From Warburgia ugandensis (lineage: Eukaryota > Streptophyta > Magnoliopsida > Canellales > Canellaceae): DNA of 64,000 nucleotides. Both the position numbers and the translations under genes were made by a program. Positions 25,655 to 37,500 of the stretch are shown here, piece after piece. The number at the start of each line of letters is the position of its first letter. The first letter of the stretch is position 1. Below the pieces are notes generated by a model. The model made no database searches. It was given only the letters and a program-made list of their open reading frames with translations, and was not told the DNA's origin. The stretch is from NCBI GenBank assembly GCA_035236585.1, contig CP141130.1, positions 31,693,501 to 31,757,500 on the forward strand. The letters are read 5' to 3'.

Positions 25655-28600
25655 TGATGTAAATTTTAAATGTACTACAAGTGCATGATTCTACTGGAGT
25701 ATAAAAGCAACAATACAGGTCGATTCCACAAGGACTCTATGATTAACGGGTTCAATTAAAACCTAAATTACTACACTTTAACCTAGCCAACATTTGAGAA
25801 AAGTAAATATTCTAAGAAAATAAACTAAGCAAGTAAATTAACTCAAGTAAATAAAACAAAGCAAGAAAACTAAGGAAATAAAGCAAGGAAACAAACTAAC
25901 TAAGAGAAAGAAAGAAATTATTTCTGTAATAGAACTTGATTACAATGTAAAGTAAATACATAAAGAAAGAAAATTAAAGCAAATAAAACTTTCTTAAAGT
26001 GTCCACTATAGGATTTTGTAGTTCAACTAAGCTCTTTACATGTCCTCTTCATTTCCCAGATTGAATTTTTCTTTACAGCTCTCTTTGTTGTGTGTCTTAA
26101 CAAGTGCCTATAAACTTCTCTTCACCCCGTAATACACCAAAGCTACTACCAAGATTTTCTCATCTTTATCCCAAATCCAAAAAAGTACCATTCTTAAGAG
26201 AAGAAAGGAGGAAGAGATTGAGTGGAAAAAAGTAAAAAACAAATAAATGTGCTTCTCCTTATATAGAAACTCTATGAAGAGGATTGCTTTTTAAGAAGAA
26301 AAGCAAGATGAGGTAAGGTTATTCATCTTCAGGAAGGGTTAACCATAGAAAAAGGTTTCCTACCTTAAGGGAGGAATAGATAATAAAAAAAATTAAATTA
26401 AATTAAAAAGAATGGAGACAATAGACCTTGGCCTAGGACTCACCAATTCTAGCCTTAAGAGATGATAGAGGAACTAGGTACTTACGTGGAAGTCTTCTTA
26501 CTCTCCAACATGATGCCTTTAGCTAGGAATGATAAATGACTTATTGGATGGACTTGATTCTCCTCAACCATACTTTAAGATTGAAAGGAATCCTTGGCTG
26601 CTATAGAACTAGCATAAGGTTTCTTCATATCCATTTCATTTCCAAATCTGAAAAGGAAAATGAAAGAAGAATAATAAAGGAGCAAGATGCATGTAAAAGA
26701 GAGGTAAGGGGGGGCACACATGTATTTGAAAGAGTGAAAGGGGTGTATGTGGGAGTCTAATGTGCAAGGGAGAGGTAGTTTGCTTAATGTGTAAACAAAA
26801 AGCATAAAAGAGACTGCTAGTAAATCTATGAATTCAAGGATGCGTGCAAATGAATGATGGTGGGAGCATGTAATGCATGAAAGAAAAGAAATGACAAGGG
26901 GGATTAAAGAGTGAAAGCGTGCAACTCCTAAGGGAGGAATGCATGGGATCCTACGTAGATCCTAGTATGGATAATGCATGAAAAACTAAGGGCAAGGGAG
27001 AAGGAGATGGTGCATGGAATGCTAGAATTCAAGGATGGTTGGTGCATGCAATCCTATGTGTGTGAGTGCATATAAATACTATGAAGAAAGAAGGAAAGGT
27101 AGTGTAAGGGAGATACTAGGGAGAATGCGTGGCAGTCTTAAGGTAGTGAGGGCGTGAAATGCATGAGAGAGAAAGAATGGAGTTGAAAAAGAAGAAGCAA
27201 TGGGAAGTGTATGGATGAGACCCTTACCTCTTCTCCAATATATGAGGATGTGTGGATCTTGGGGGAGAATTGGCAAGACTAATATCTCTCCCTTTATTTA
27301 TCCTATGTGCGGCTTTCAAGGTCTAGGGAAAATTATGAGATTAGTTTTCCTTCTCCTTCACCTCTATTTATAGGTTTTTGGAGTAGAAGCCTTAGGGCTT
27401 GGATGGATAAGATCGTAAGGAGAAGGGACTAAAGTGTGATTGAGATTTAAGGGTGAATGAAAGAAGTAAGGAGGGATTAGAAAGAGTCGAAGGCATGGAA
27501 TGCTAAGTGGGTGTGATATGGATGAAGAAGGAAGGAGATAAGTGGAAGTGAAAGAGATATGGGTGGATAGGATGGAAGCTAGGAGGAAAAGAGATAGAAG
27601 GGGAGGAGAGAAAATAAAGAAAAATTGTAAGAAATGGGAAATAATTAGGTAGGAGGCGAGGAATCCACTGTGGGTGTGTAGGAATTTTCATAAAAGTCTA
27701 AAATAAAGGTGGACCATTGGATGGAAATAGATGGTGGATATCTTTCCTCCATAGGAATTGTTTCCTTGAATTCTCATGGAGGGGGTGGCGGCTAGGGTTT
27801 ATGGCTTTTCTCTGCTTCATTCCTGATAATCTTCACCCTAACTTGAATGGATGAAATTCTATTGAGGTTTTCTTAGCCAAAAAAATCTTCTTTAAGGGCT
27901 TTTTTCTCTCCATCATTAAATTGAAATGCCTTAGAGTGTATGACCTAGATTCCTTTAAGATTTTCTTATCCACCCTAGATTTTTGCTCCTTTTTCTCCTT
28001 GCCCACCATTTTTTTTTCTAGCAAAAGGCATTCAAGGTAGGTGGAACATCTCTCCCCATTGAAGTAGACATTTTCTTCCTTAAAAATAGGTGGGCAACCC
28101 ACCAAAAGAATCTCCACCAATGGGACTTTAGTTTTTGTGTTCATTGTAGTATATCTTCTCATTGGTTCATCCTTATTTGAGTGAGCATTCATTGGTTGCT
28201 TAGCATATGCTTCAATAAAGATAGATCTTAGCCTTTAAATGGCTGAAAAGTAAGGATGATTTCTAACCGTAGATTTCCTATAAATTGTCTTTCACTCTTC
28301 TTCTCCCTTCATTTTCTCCACCAATCTTCCTTGTATTTGTCTCTTAAAAAGGTAAAATTAAGGAGGGGGAGAGGGGAATACCATCTTCCATGAAAAAAGT
28401 CGTCCACTCCCTTGGGTGATCCCCTCTTTTGGTGGAGTAAGAGAGAGTGTAAAGAATGTATATCATCCAAGCTATGGCCTTCCACTTGTTTTATTTTAGG
28501 AAAGCTCTTATTATATGTTGTTTGAGCTTCCCTTAGAAGCTTCCTAAGGTGGTGGAATACTGACATGCATGCAAGGGAAGTTCTATTACCTTACTTTTGA

Positions 28601-28904
28601 TAAGTACACCCTATATGGATAAGCTTGGTCCTTAACGTAGGATTTCTAACTACTCTGATTTTGATAACAACACTCATTTTTTGCCTGAACTTTAGGACTT
28701 CATGTTTGCATGTGTGGGCATGATGTTGTTTGGAAAGTAGTCTTACTCTTCTTTAGGATTTTTATTGCCAAAAATGTCATTTTTTCTCATTTGTATACTA
28801 GACCTATAAAATGTAAAATTAACCCTAATCAGTGAAGTTTAAGTTATTTTGGGGGCTAAAACCTACTAAATATTGATGTATGTGTGTAATATTTCTATAT
28901 ATCA
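25655..28904 (-). repeat. 5' LTR of the Athila-type fossil
   Basis: About 3.25 kb. On the minus strand it starts TGATATATAGAAA at 28904 and ends TTACATCA at 25655, next to the primer-binding site. The end carries the GTCCTTGTGGAATCGACC and CATGCACTTG signature. The part 28070-28904 matches the 3' LTR remnant at 17808-18690. The rest is AT-rich with no recognisable coding content; open frames there on either strand look like chance. Confidence 0.75.
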
Positions 28905-31426
28905 TGAGACTTTACAATTGTCAAGTACTACTTTAAGATTGCAAAGTTTGACTTTACAATCATAAACTCCATAAGTGCATTTCTTAAAAACTTAATTTTT
29001 GAGTGTCTTAGTGAGTTTTCTATAATTTTTGGGTCATTTTGAATCCTTTTGGAAGTGTTCCCTTGCAAAACCAAGTGGGTCCATTCATAGGGCAGAAACA
29101 AAGTGTGGGCCCTCAAAAATCATTTTATGTGGTCCAAAATTTGGTGTCTACACCCTACATGGCTTGCATGTCATAATATTAGTTAACTTTGTTAGAATTA
29201 GCATTTCCCTCAATCACTTTGGTTATTGAATATAATGGATTTGCTTTGGATTGTCCACTATATAGATGCCAAGACAAAGGAAATAGAGGGCTCTAAATTG
29301 ACGGGCCTTTTCCCTTTGAACTTGGAGCATTGGTCCATTGACTCCTAAATTTCGGTAACGCTACTATTTAATGTGACGTAAATGGCTATGAATCCGAGTA
29401 TTTTCAAACGCTAAAGCCAGGTCTCATTTTCATATGCTGGATTTTTTGTTTTTCTTTTATCTTATATGGCCTCCTATGTTTAGCCTTACCGTATAAATCA
29501 GGCCAATTAAATGATTCTAACAACTTCGTTTTTCCATTTTCAAATATCACTTGTTGAAATTTAAACTAAAAAGAAACACTAGCTAGAAGCATGCACTTTG
29601 AGGAATTTTTGTCATGCAGTTAATCTTTCCCAACAAGACAAAACAGCTAGAGATTTATGGCAAAAGGGACAAAAATCCAGCACTTGAAAATAAGATCCTA
29701 GAATACCAGGACATGATGGTAATTATTTACAGTCCACTAAAACGGCAATTTACAAATTTGTCTGTACTCAAGATTTATTTTTTATTTTTTTAAACCACCT
29801 AGAAGCATATCCTAATTCCTAAATCTTTTTGAAATCTCCCTAACAAGGGAAAACAGCCACACCAGACCACCATCCAAGCATAGCCAGAGGGACCATAGGG
29901 CCTGCAACCAACTGTCAGACTTCTGCGACCAACGCAAATACTTGTTAGATGAATCTTTACTTTTCTTTTCTGGAGAGGCACGCACCCTACATGCTCTCTT
30001 TAGTTTGTAACTCACTTTTCTAGTTTCTACTAACGAATTTGAACGGTAGTTAGCCATCCTTTTCTACTTACAAGACAAGGAACTTACGCCACTGCCAACA
30101 ATATCAAATATCTGGGCATAATCTCAAGGAGCCGGATTACGCACCAGTTCCCCACTCAATCCAAATTAGTCAATCATTGACCAACTGGCCGGGGGTGTTA
30201 TGGAGGGTGGGAAGACGAAAAAAGTCATGGGCATATTAGCATATGCCGAAATTTTTATCCAAATAGAAAATGAAAAACAGCACCCTTCGCTCAGTTTCAC
30301 AGAGGTTCCCCTTCACAGACAAGCATGCAAAGGATCACTGACCACGTTCAAGTCGAACTTAACGTTACAGATTTGGCTTATAGAGCTGGAAGATAATTCT
30401 TGCTCTGTTTAACTGCTACATCTATTGCCGTCAGAAATCTAATTAGAGAATACCTTCGGTGATAAATTCTCTTGGGTTCGTCTGGATGGGACCACGCAAA
30501 CTTCGTGCAGCAGAAAATAAAATATCAGCAAAATCATGAATTAGAGAATAAATTGGTAATAAATAATGGGATCCACATCCAGATAGGAATTTAAAGGTTT
30601 TCTATCTACAAGTTCTTAACTTGACCGCAACGGTGCAAGAAGGCCGTCTAGTAGGCCATTGGTTCTAGGTGCTCATGGGTGTTCATGTTCAACATTGCAA
30701 GGAAAAACGAAGGTTCTTAAACTTGACAAAAGGAAAAGGACAGCTCACCTACAGGAGGCAGTCACCCCGGGATGATTGAAACCATGTTGCCGCCTTGGTA
30801 AGATCAGCCAACCCCCAGTGGGATGCAAGCCCCAGGGATTCGATATGGATTGTTGGTCTTGGTCATTGTTCCTCATTTATGATGCATTGGCGCTGCATGA
30901 CATCAGTTTACTAGAACCAAATTCAGATGAGCTCTTTTCAACACAGTCCACCTTTCTTCCTTGTCCCGTGCATCTGGTCTAGCTTCAGCTTCAACCATCT
31001 TCCATGGTTCCTTCAATATTCTGTTACACTTTAATTCCCAAGCAAAAGAACATGAATCCGGACCCAGAGATACTCAGTCACAAAAAATGACTTGGTTGCT
31101 CTCCTGATAGACAATCTACTATGCTGCATTACCTAGCCCCACGATTAGCAGGATCAATGCTTCACTTTTGCATGCTGAATCAATCCAATAGAACCAGTAG
31201 AAGGGAACAATAGTCAAACCATATCTTGCCACAATGACCATTGTCTTCAGAATTGAAGACAACTTTTCCGAAGTACAAAAACTCATCAGAGGACAGCCAA
31301 GGGTATATCCTTTGCTGTTTTCACTTCAGTCCACTGCTCTAAGACAGACACGAATCCAAAGGATTCAAACACAGATATAGTGAACTCCATTCTCCTCGGG
31401 GCGTTAAGAAACATTTATCTTGTGAA
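28905..31426. other. Region between the Athila fossil and the RMI1 stop codon
   Basis: Here should lie the RMI1 3' untranslated region and polyadenylation site (right part, transcribed leftward), then intergenic DNA. No recognisable protein, RNA gene or repeat ends were found. Small frames, such as an 81-codon one on the minus strand at 29812-30057, match nothing I know. A phrase near 29130-29150 resembles a gypsy LTR end (AATTTGGTGTCTACA) but has no partner. The polyadenylation site could not be fixed. Confidence 0.5.
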
Positions 31427-31597
31427 TCACAGGGATATGTGGATCGGATCCATATGCTGATGCAGTGAAGTTGGAGGAGCTGTGAAGTTTTTCAGCCTTC
31501 TAAGAAGCAACCATGCAACTGATGCTGGACAACCCTGGTTCATCTCCAAGGCAGTTGGGAGAGAGGAGTGCTTATTTATCTCCACAAGTATTGTACC
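31427..31597 (-). CDS. RMI1: RMI1 exon 8 with stop codon
   Basis: 57 codons including TGA, after acceptor TTTCTACAG. It encodes [20 protein letters not shown], then [18 protein letters not shown] and a short variable tail ending HISL. The GTxLVExN and EMNQGCP stretches are the classic end of RMI1 proteins. Confidence 0.93.
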   Translation of the reverse strand, partial: GTILVEINKHSSLPTALEMNQGCPASVAWLLLRRLKNFTAPPTSLHQHMDPIHISL

Positions 31598-34500
31598 CTG
31601 TAGAAAAATACACCAATTCAAGACAATAATGTTATAGAAATACCAGGATAGCAGCAAGTTAAAGCAAAGATTCACAATGATGTCAGAACATGTCCCAAAA
31701 ACAAAATAAGCAACAGGTATATCTATGGGATCCTGCTCTATGGTCTCAGACAGGTCTGAGTGTCTTACAGGTCTGGTACAGCATAGACACTATTTAATGT
31801 TAGTGAGTCAAACTTAGGTATTACGACATCATTATCTTTCTCATGATAACAACCCTTGCTAGAAGAATAAACCAGGACAGATACAGGTGGGCCTTTTATC
31901 TATAAAGATGGTCATAACAGTGAGGTCCAGTCTCACAAACAGCTTCCAACATTCATATGGCAGACACTTGAACCTATTTCTGACATGAGGTTAAGGAGGC
32001 AATTGAAGATCGTACATCCAACATCCACATACTCAAGTCACTAACTCATATACACGGAAATTGCCTCCTTAAATATCATGCTATGAGGGAAGAAGACTGC
32101 ACATCCCTTAGATTTTGGTATATGTGTAAGGATATATGATCCTTTCACAGCAGTGAACTGCACGATTTTAGGGTGTTTCTCCACTTTTCAGGCATTATTC
32201 TTGGATTAATATTAGATACAATTAGTAACACTTTCCAAAATTGAAAGGATCCAACCTTACACATACACAAGCAAATTAATCAAAATGAAACATGATGATT
32301 TCTTTCTTTCATCACTAAGAAGCAGAGTGCAGTCAAATTCTCATGTCTACTTTTAATGAGAGAAAAAAGTGCACTCAGGTTGCCTTCCCAGGTATCACTA
32401 GGTAAAGATATGGTTTAGCACTTTGCATATTATTCATTCCATGACTTGATGAACTAGATTTTTCAGTTGACAACAAAATGCTGGAAGGCTCACCAATTAT
32501 TTTACTCTGGCATGGAAAATGATACAAGGATGGGTACTCTTTGATTGCCATTCCCACCAAGCCATGAGTATGTATTTCATCCTTCAGTAGGGATACAAAT
32601 TGTAAAGCAATAATCTGGCTTTTCTTAAGTGTCTCAAATCCTATTAACAGCACGCATCCAGGATGCACTACACACTCCTAGCAGGTCCCTTTTAGTGTTG
32701 CTTTTCACAACCTTACCTAAACAGGACCTTTTCTATAGCCCCGTGCTTCTGTATCTTTGAGTTGTAAGGTCTCTTCTAATGTTCATGATGAGAGAAGAAC
32801 ACTCTTTTTACATATGTACAAATTCAGTACACTAAACTTCAACTTGCAGAAAAGCATTTGATATGTCTACCAACATATGTTAAGTAGATGGGAATTACCT
32901 CGAAATTTGCTAGGAAAAGCTGGTATTGCTTCATAGTCTCCCTCATATCACTTACAATTTTCTTGTCTGATGAAGAAAGAGCAGCTGTAACCTCTTCAGG
33001 AGAGTAACCTATTCCCTTCTGTACAAGCTGAGGAAGAGAAAATTAATCACTCATTGATAAAAAAAGGAGAACAGATCCAAGTACTCACAAGACCTGCATC
33101 AACTCACATTGTGATCAATAAGGATCTCAGCAATGAGACTGCCATCATCAACATAAACACAGAGCTCAAAGGTACTCCGGTGTTTGAACTGGAACCTTTT
33201 GACACCCGTCAATAAGCACTGCACAGTTTGTTTAGGACTTCTCAGAAATGGATGTCAACATGTAGATTGAACAACTACTCAGGTTCCAGATTTCACGGTC
33301 TTAATACAAACTATTAGTTTTCTGGATTCATATTTGTAATATAAGAACCATTAAACAAATGCTAACAGCAAGGACAGAGCCTGAGATCCAAATAAGAGGT
33401 CCTATATCAGTAGGGCCCACATGACAGTACAGAAGATCCTCCATTCAGTACCCACTGATTAAGCCTCCTACTGAAATCTCAGAGATGTGCATCTCTGTGT
33501 GGGAGGGGTTTTCACTGTTTTCAACACCTGCATATTACTTTCCATAACAAAATCGAATACAATTTTCAAAGGTACAAAAGAAACCTAAAAGTATTTAATT
33601 CATAATTCATGCATAAAAGGGCAGCTCCTGCCTATGCGGGGTCCGGGGAAGGGGCGGGCCACAATGGCCTAAAGTAGGCAGCCTTACCTTGCATTTTTGC
33701 AAGAGGCTGATTCCACGCCTTGAACCCATACCCTCAAGGTCACATGACGACAACTTTTACCGTTGCGCCAAGGCTCCCCTTCAATTCATAATCCATGCAT
33801 CTCGTATTCAAATATGTAGCCTCCTTTGATGTAATCTGCAGAGTTATATTTATTCCTATGGCTTGTTCGGTTATAAAAAAAGCAATTCAAAAACAGTATC
33901 ATGCCTCCTGGAATTTGTCTTACTTATTTTCTTCAATATTACTAACTTTTAACAGGTAATAGACACTTAATTTCTCTGGGTGATTCTTAAAAGAGCTTCA
34001 AGTTTAACATTCTTTTGTGCTTTAACCTCGAATGTTAATATGAAGAATTGAACCAAACATTGGTTTTAGTTCAGTCTGTTGCAAGGCAAGGCACGGTTCT
34101 TGTTTGGAGTGATGATGAGCTAGTGAGTGATTTCTTTTTATGGTAATTTTCAGCTTCTTATTTTCTAGATCATTCCAATATTACTGGATACAGCGCCGTA
34201 TGATCTATTATTACAAGATCTATGATAAGGTAGTTTCATCAGTTTGCAGAAGGAATGATTAATTATGTTATATTATGAGAAAATAATGCCAAGTAGGAAA
34301 TACTATTGACTTAATTGTTACATGTTGACTCACGTTGCAGTATCTCATGCCAATCAGAAAAAAAGGGACCTGACATGTTACGGAGGTGTAAGGACTTCAT
34401 ACGTGAGAAGTTCTGAATCATCTAATAAACAACTTTCAGAAGTACCTTAATCTTTCCATTAATGGATGATGAGTTATCCTTCTCCACTGTACATTTTGAC

Positions 34501-37500
34501 AATACAGAAGCCAAATACGTGAATGGCTTCTCCATGTTTCCACTTAGCATGATAGGATGTTCCACTTCAGCAACTTTATGGATTATTTCCACATCTGAGA
34601 CAGTACTTGATGTTGAGGATCTATTAGCTTCAGCATCTGATTTAGTACTTGGAACAGCAAACCCTTCTCTAGTTCTTCCAATATCATCATCACTGGTAAC
34701 AAATGTAGCAATATCTGAAAAAGCGCTCGAGGATTGCTTGGCTATAATAACTGGTCCACTACCTGGTAAAGCAATCATTTCTCTAACTATTCCTCTTCCA
34801 TAGCTACCAGATGTAGCCAAAGCAGCATCTGAGACCATAGCCGAGGATAGCGACGATAGGTTACCTTCAGCATCCGACCTGCTCCTGTGATCAGCAAAGT
34901 CTTCTGCAGTTCTTGCTCCAGCATCACTGCCAGATGTATACACAGTAGCACCTATAAACAGAGATACGAGAATGGGAAGATAATACAAATTAATAATAAA
35001 AGAAAACGGTAGAAGAGCTCCGAATAATGTGAGCTAAAAATGATCCTTCTTTTGTACCAGAAAATTAACAAGCAAAAATCACTTAAATGTATTAACCAGA
35101 ATTGGCAAACTACAAGTTCTTAGTTAAAATAGGTAAATATGAGATTAGTGCAGTGTTTTAGATGGAGTAGTAAAAATATCACACTATTTTCCACTGCCTT
35201 TCCATTATGTTCAGGTGCAGAAAGCTACCTCTCCATGAAAAGGGAACCTTCAAGATGCAGCGCAATTGTCTAGAACAATAGAAGATACAATAGTAAGTTT
35301 CTTCACAGATTTCAGCATCCAAAATTTACTAACACCTCTGAGAGAAAAGAAGAAAACAGCTTGAACTGTTCACACCATACTCTTCCCCTGAATAAGCAAC
35401 CCTCCTACTTATTACAGAGTGCTGTCCAAATGACACATAACAGGGCTCTCTGGAAGTTAGGTACTGTTTGAAAAGTTCAGTATTTTCTGTCTTTGGGCTT
35501 CTATCTCTGCTGGAATCTTATTTAAAAGGTTTCTTAATTAGCAGGCTTCTTCTGCTAGAAGCTTTAAGTTTCCCATTTCAGTTAAGAGTTCTTTAGGAAA
35601 ATTTTGGACTCATTCTTGTAAGTCTTTACTTTTGTTGCAGTCTTAATTAGGATGTCTTTACGGTCTATATCTACAGATGAAAAGCAGATCTATGTAGTCG
35701 AAGGTGCGACTAGTCACTAGGCAAAGGCCTGCAACTCGATTCTGGGTAGGCGCAAGCAGCATAAGTCGCACTGAGACTAGTTGCACACCTGGTTGCACCT
35801 TGCTCCTAATGAACCCACGACTCCAGGCACAGCATAAGTGATATAAAGACCTATTTTTTACTTCTTTTTCTTTCTTCTTCTTCTTCCCAACTTCCCTTTC
35901 TTTCTTTTTGCAAGAGTACTAAACTAGTCATCTTCCATCATTGATTGAAGCCCAGTTGAAGTGATTGAGGTAAGAATCTAACTTTTATTTGTATCTTTCT
36001 TTTTTTTTCGTTCTTTTTTTAATGTTTTTCTATAAAAAATACTGTAAAAAAAAGTACCCTTTTTTTCTCTGAAATCTCAACATATCTCCACTCTAAAGCT
36101 AAAAACGAAATGTCCAGTTTATTGTTTCCATTTATTTTCATAGATTTAGTGTAATATGCACTGTTTTTGTAGTTTTTGTATTCTTTTACAGAAATGTAAA
36201 AACATCAGTAATTTGTATTTTTCAGTTTCATTTAGCAAATCTCCATATTCTCACCATGACTGACCCATGAACTCGATTGATGTCTTTTTGCCTGTATTTT
36301 TTTTTTTTTTTTTTTTCATTTTTCACTAAAAACAGTGAAAAACAGTACAGTATTATATATTTTTTCTTGTTTTTGTAGCAAATGTGAAGGGGAGCCTTAG
36401 CGCAATGGTAAAAGTTGTCGTCGTGTGACCTTGAGGTCACCGGTTCAAGGCGTGGAAACAGCCTCTTGCAAAATGCAAGGTAAGGCTGTGTACTTTAGGT
36501 CCTTGTGGTCCGCCCCTTCCCCAGACCCCACATAGGCGGCAGCTTCGTGCACCGGGGCTGCCCTTTTTTTGTAGCAAATGTGTAAATGTCACCACTAGAA
36601 TGCTAAAAACAACTGATTAATAGACTCCTTTGATGGTTTTTCTCCCTTTTTTTTGTTTTTTTGTTGTTTGTTGCTAAAAATAGTCAAAAATAATAAGCTT
36701 TTTATTTAATAATTTGTTTTTTTGTAGCAAATGTGTAAATGTCATCATTATGATGCTTAAAACAACTGATTCATGGATTTGTTTGATGTTTTTTCTTCCT
36801 TTTCTTTTTTCTTATTTTTCACTAAAAATTTAAAAAACAGTTAAAAATCGTAAGCTTTTTATTTATTAATTTATTTTGTAATAAATGTGTAAATGTGACC
36901 ATTATAATGCTAAAAACACTAATCCATAACTTTATTTTTATATTTTGCATGTTTCTTTTCACTTTTCTTATGTTTTGTTTACATAACTTTCTTACTTTTC
37001 AATATTTCTAACTTTTGTACTGTTGTTTACTTTATTTTTTGGTTAATTTATTTCTTCTGTTTGTTTGCAGGGTTCATCTTCTAATTGTTTAATTTGTTTC
37101 TATTCCATTCTACGACTTTTAGGTTACCATATTCTTATACATATTATAATATGTCATCATCAAAGGGCTCCAACAATGCTTCTTCTAGATTAATGGGTTC
37201 ATGGTGGGAATATTAAGAGGCAAAGAATCCAAATGACAAAAATTTGGTATAATGCAAGCTGTGGAAATAGGTATGGCAGTGGAAAATTCAAATTTAAACA
37301 ACATTTGAAGGGTGGGCATAGGAATGCCAAAAGATGTGCTCTTGGCACTTCTGAGATATCTAAGAAAATCTTAGAATATACAAATGAAGCAAAGAATAAT
37401 GAGATGGAATGGCCAGAAAATTTGCTTGCCTTGCATGATGAAGATGATGATGACAAGGCCGAGGTGGTGGTGGTGGAGGAGATTGACAGTACTAGGGCTG

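Larger units (their letters stand above)
17808..28904 (-). mobile_element. Athila-type Ty3/gypsy element fossil, apparently non-autonomous
   Basis: Old minus-strand element. 5' LTR at 25655-28904, then a diverged Asp-tRNA-type primer-binding site. After it come a long leader, gag (about 22000-22846, with KPRVIELLP and FPFSLKDKEKA stretches) and a protease region (about 21300-21760, with LDLGSSINLSPYSVY). Little-recognised sequence leads to the 3' LTR remnant (17808-18690). I recognised no reverse transcriptase, RNase H or integrase; either they are absent or too decayed. The shared LTR parts differ by roughly 15% by eye, so the insertion is old. It is broken many times. A solo LTR sits between leader and gag, and a LINE-tail insertion sits in the 3' LTR. 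Assignment to Athila rests on gag and protease wording and the binding site, from memory. Confidence 0.75.

Noticed and set aside
27833-28192. 119-codon minus-strand frame in the Athila 5' LTR
   Set aside because: It lies in an LTR, has no family resemblance and is not kept in the partner LTR remnant; judged a chance frame.
29000-29150. Possible gypsy LTR end (AATTTGGTGTCTACA)
   Set aside because: No partner LTR, binding site or internal sequence was found beside it.
29812-30057. 81-codon frame starting MANYRSNSLVETRK
   Set aside because: No recognisable family, no splice or conservation support, and it lies downstream of the RMI1 stop; left unannotated.
34462-34803. 113-codon plus-strand frame
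   Set aside because: It is the mirror of RMI1 exon 5, whose minus-strand reading joins exons 4 and 6 in frame and phase.
36391-36480. tRNA gene at the SINE head
   Set aside because: A- and B-box-like stretches are present, but the cloverleaf and acceptor stem are not; it is the tRNA-derived head of a SINE.
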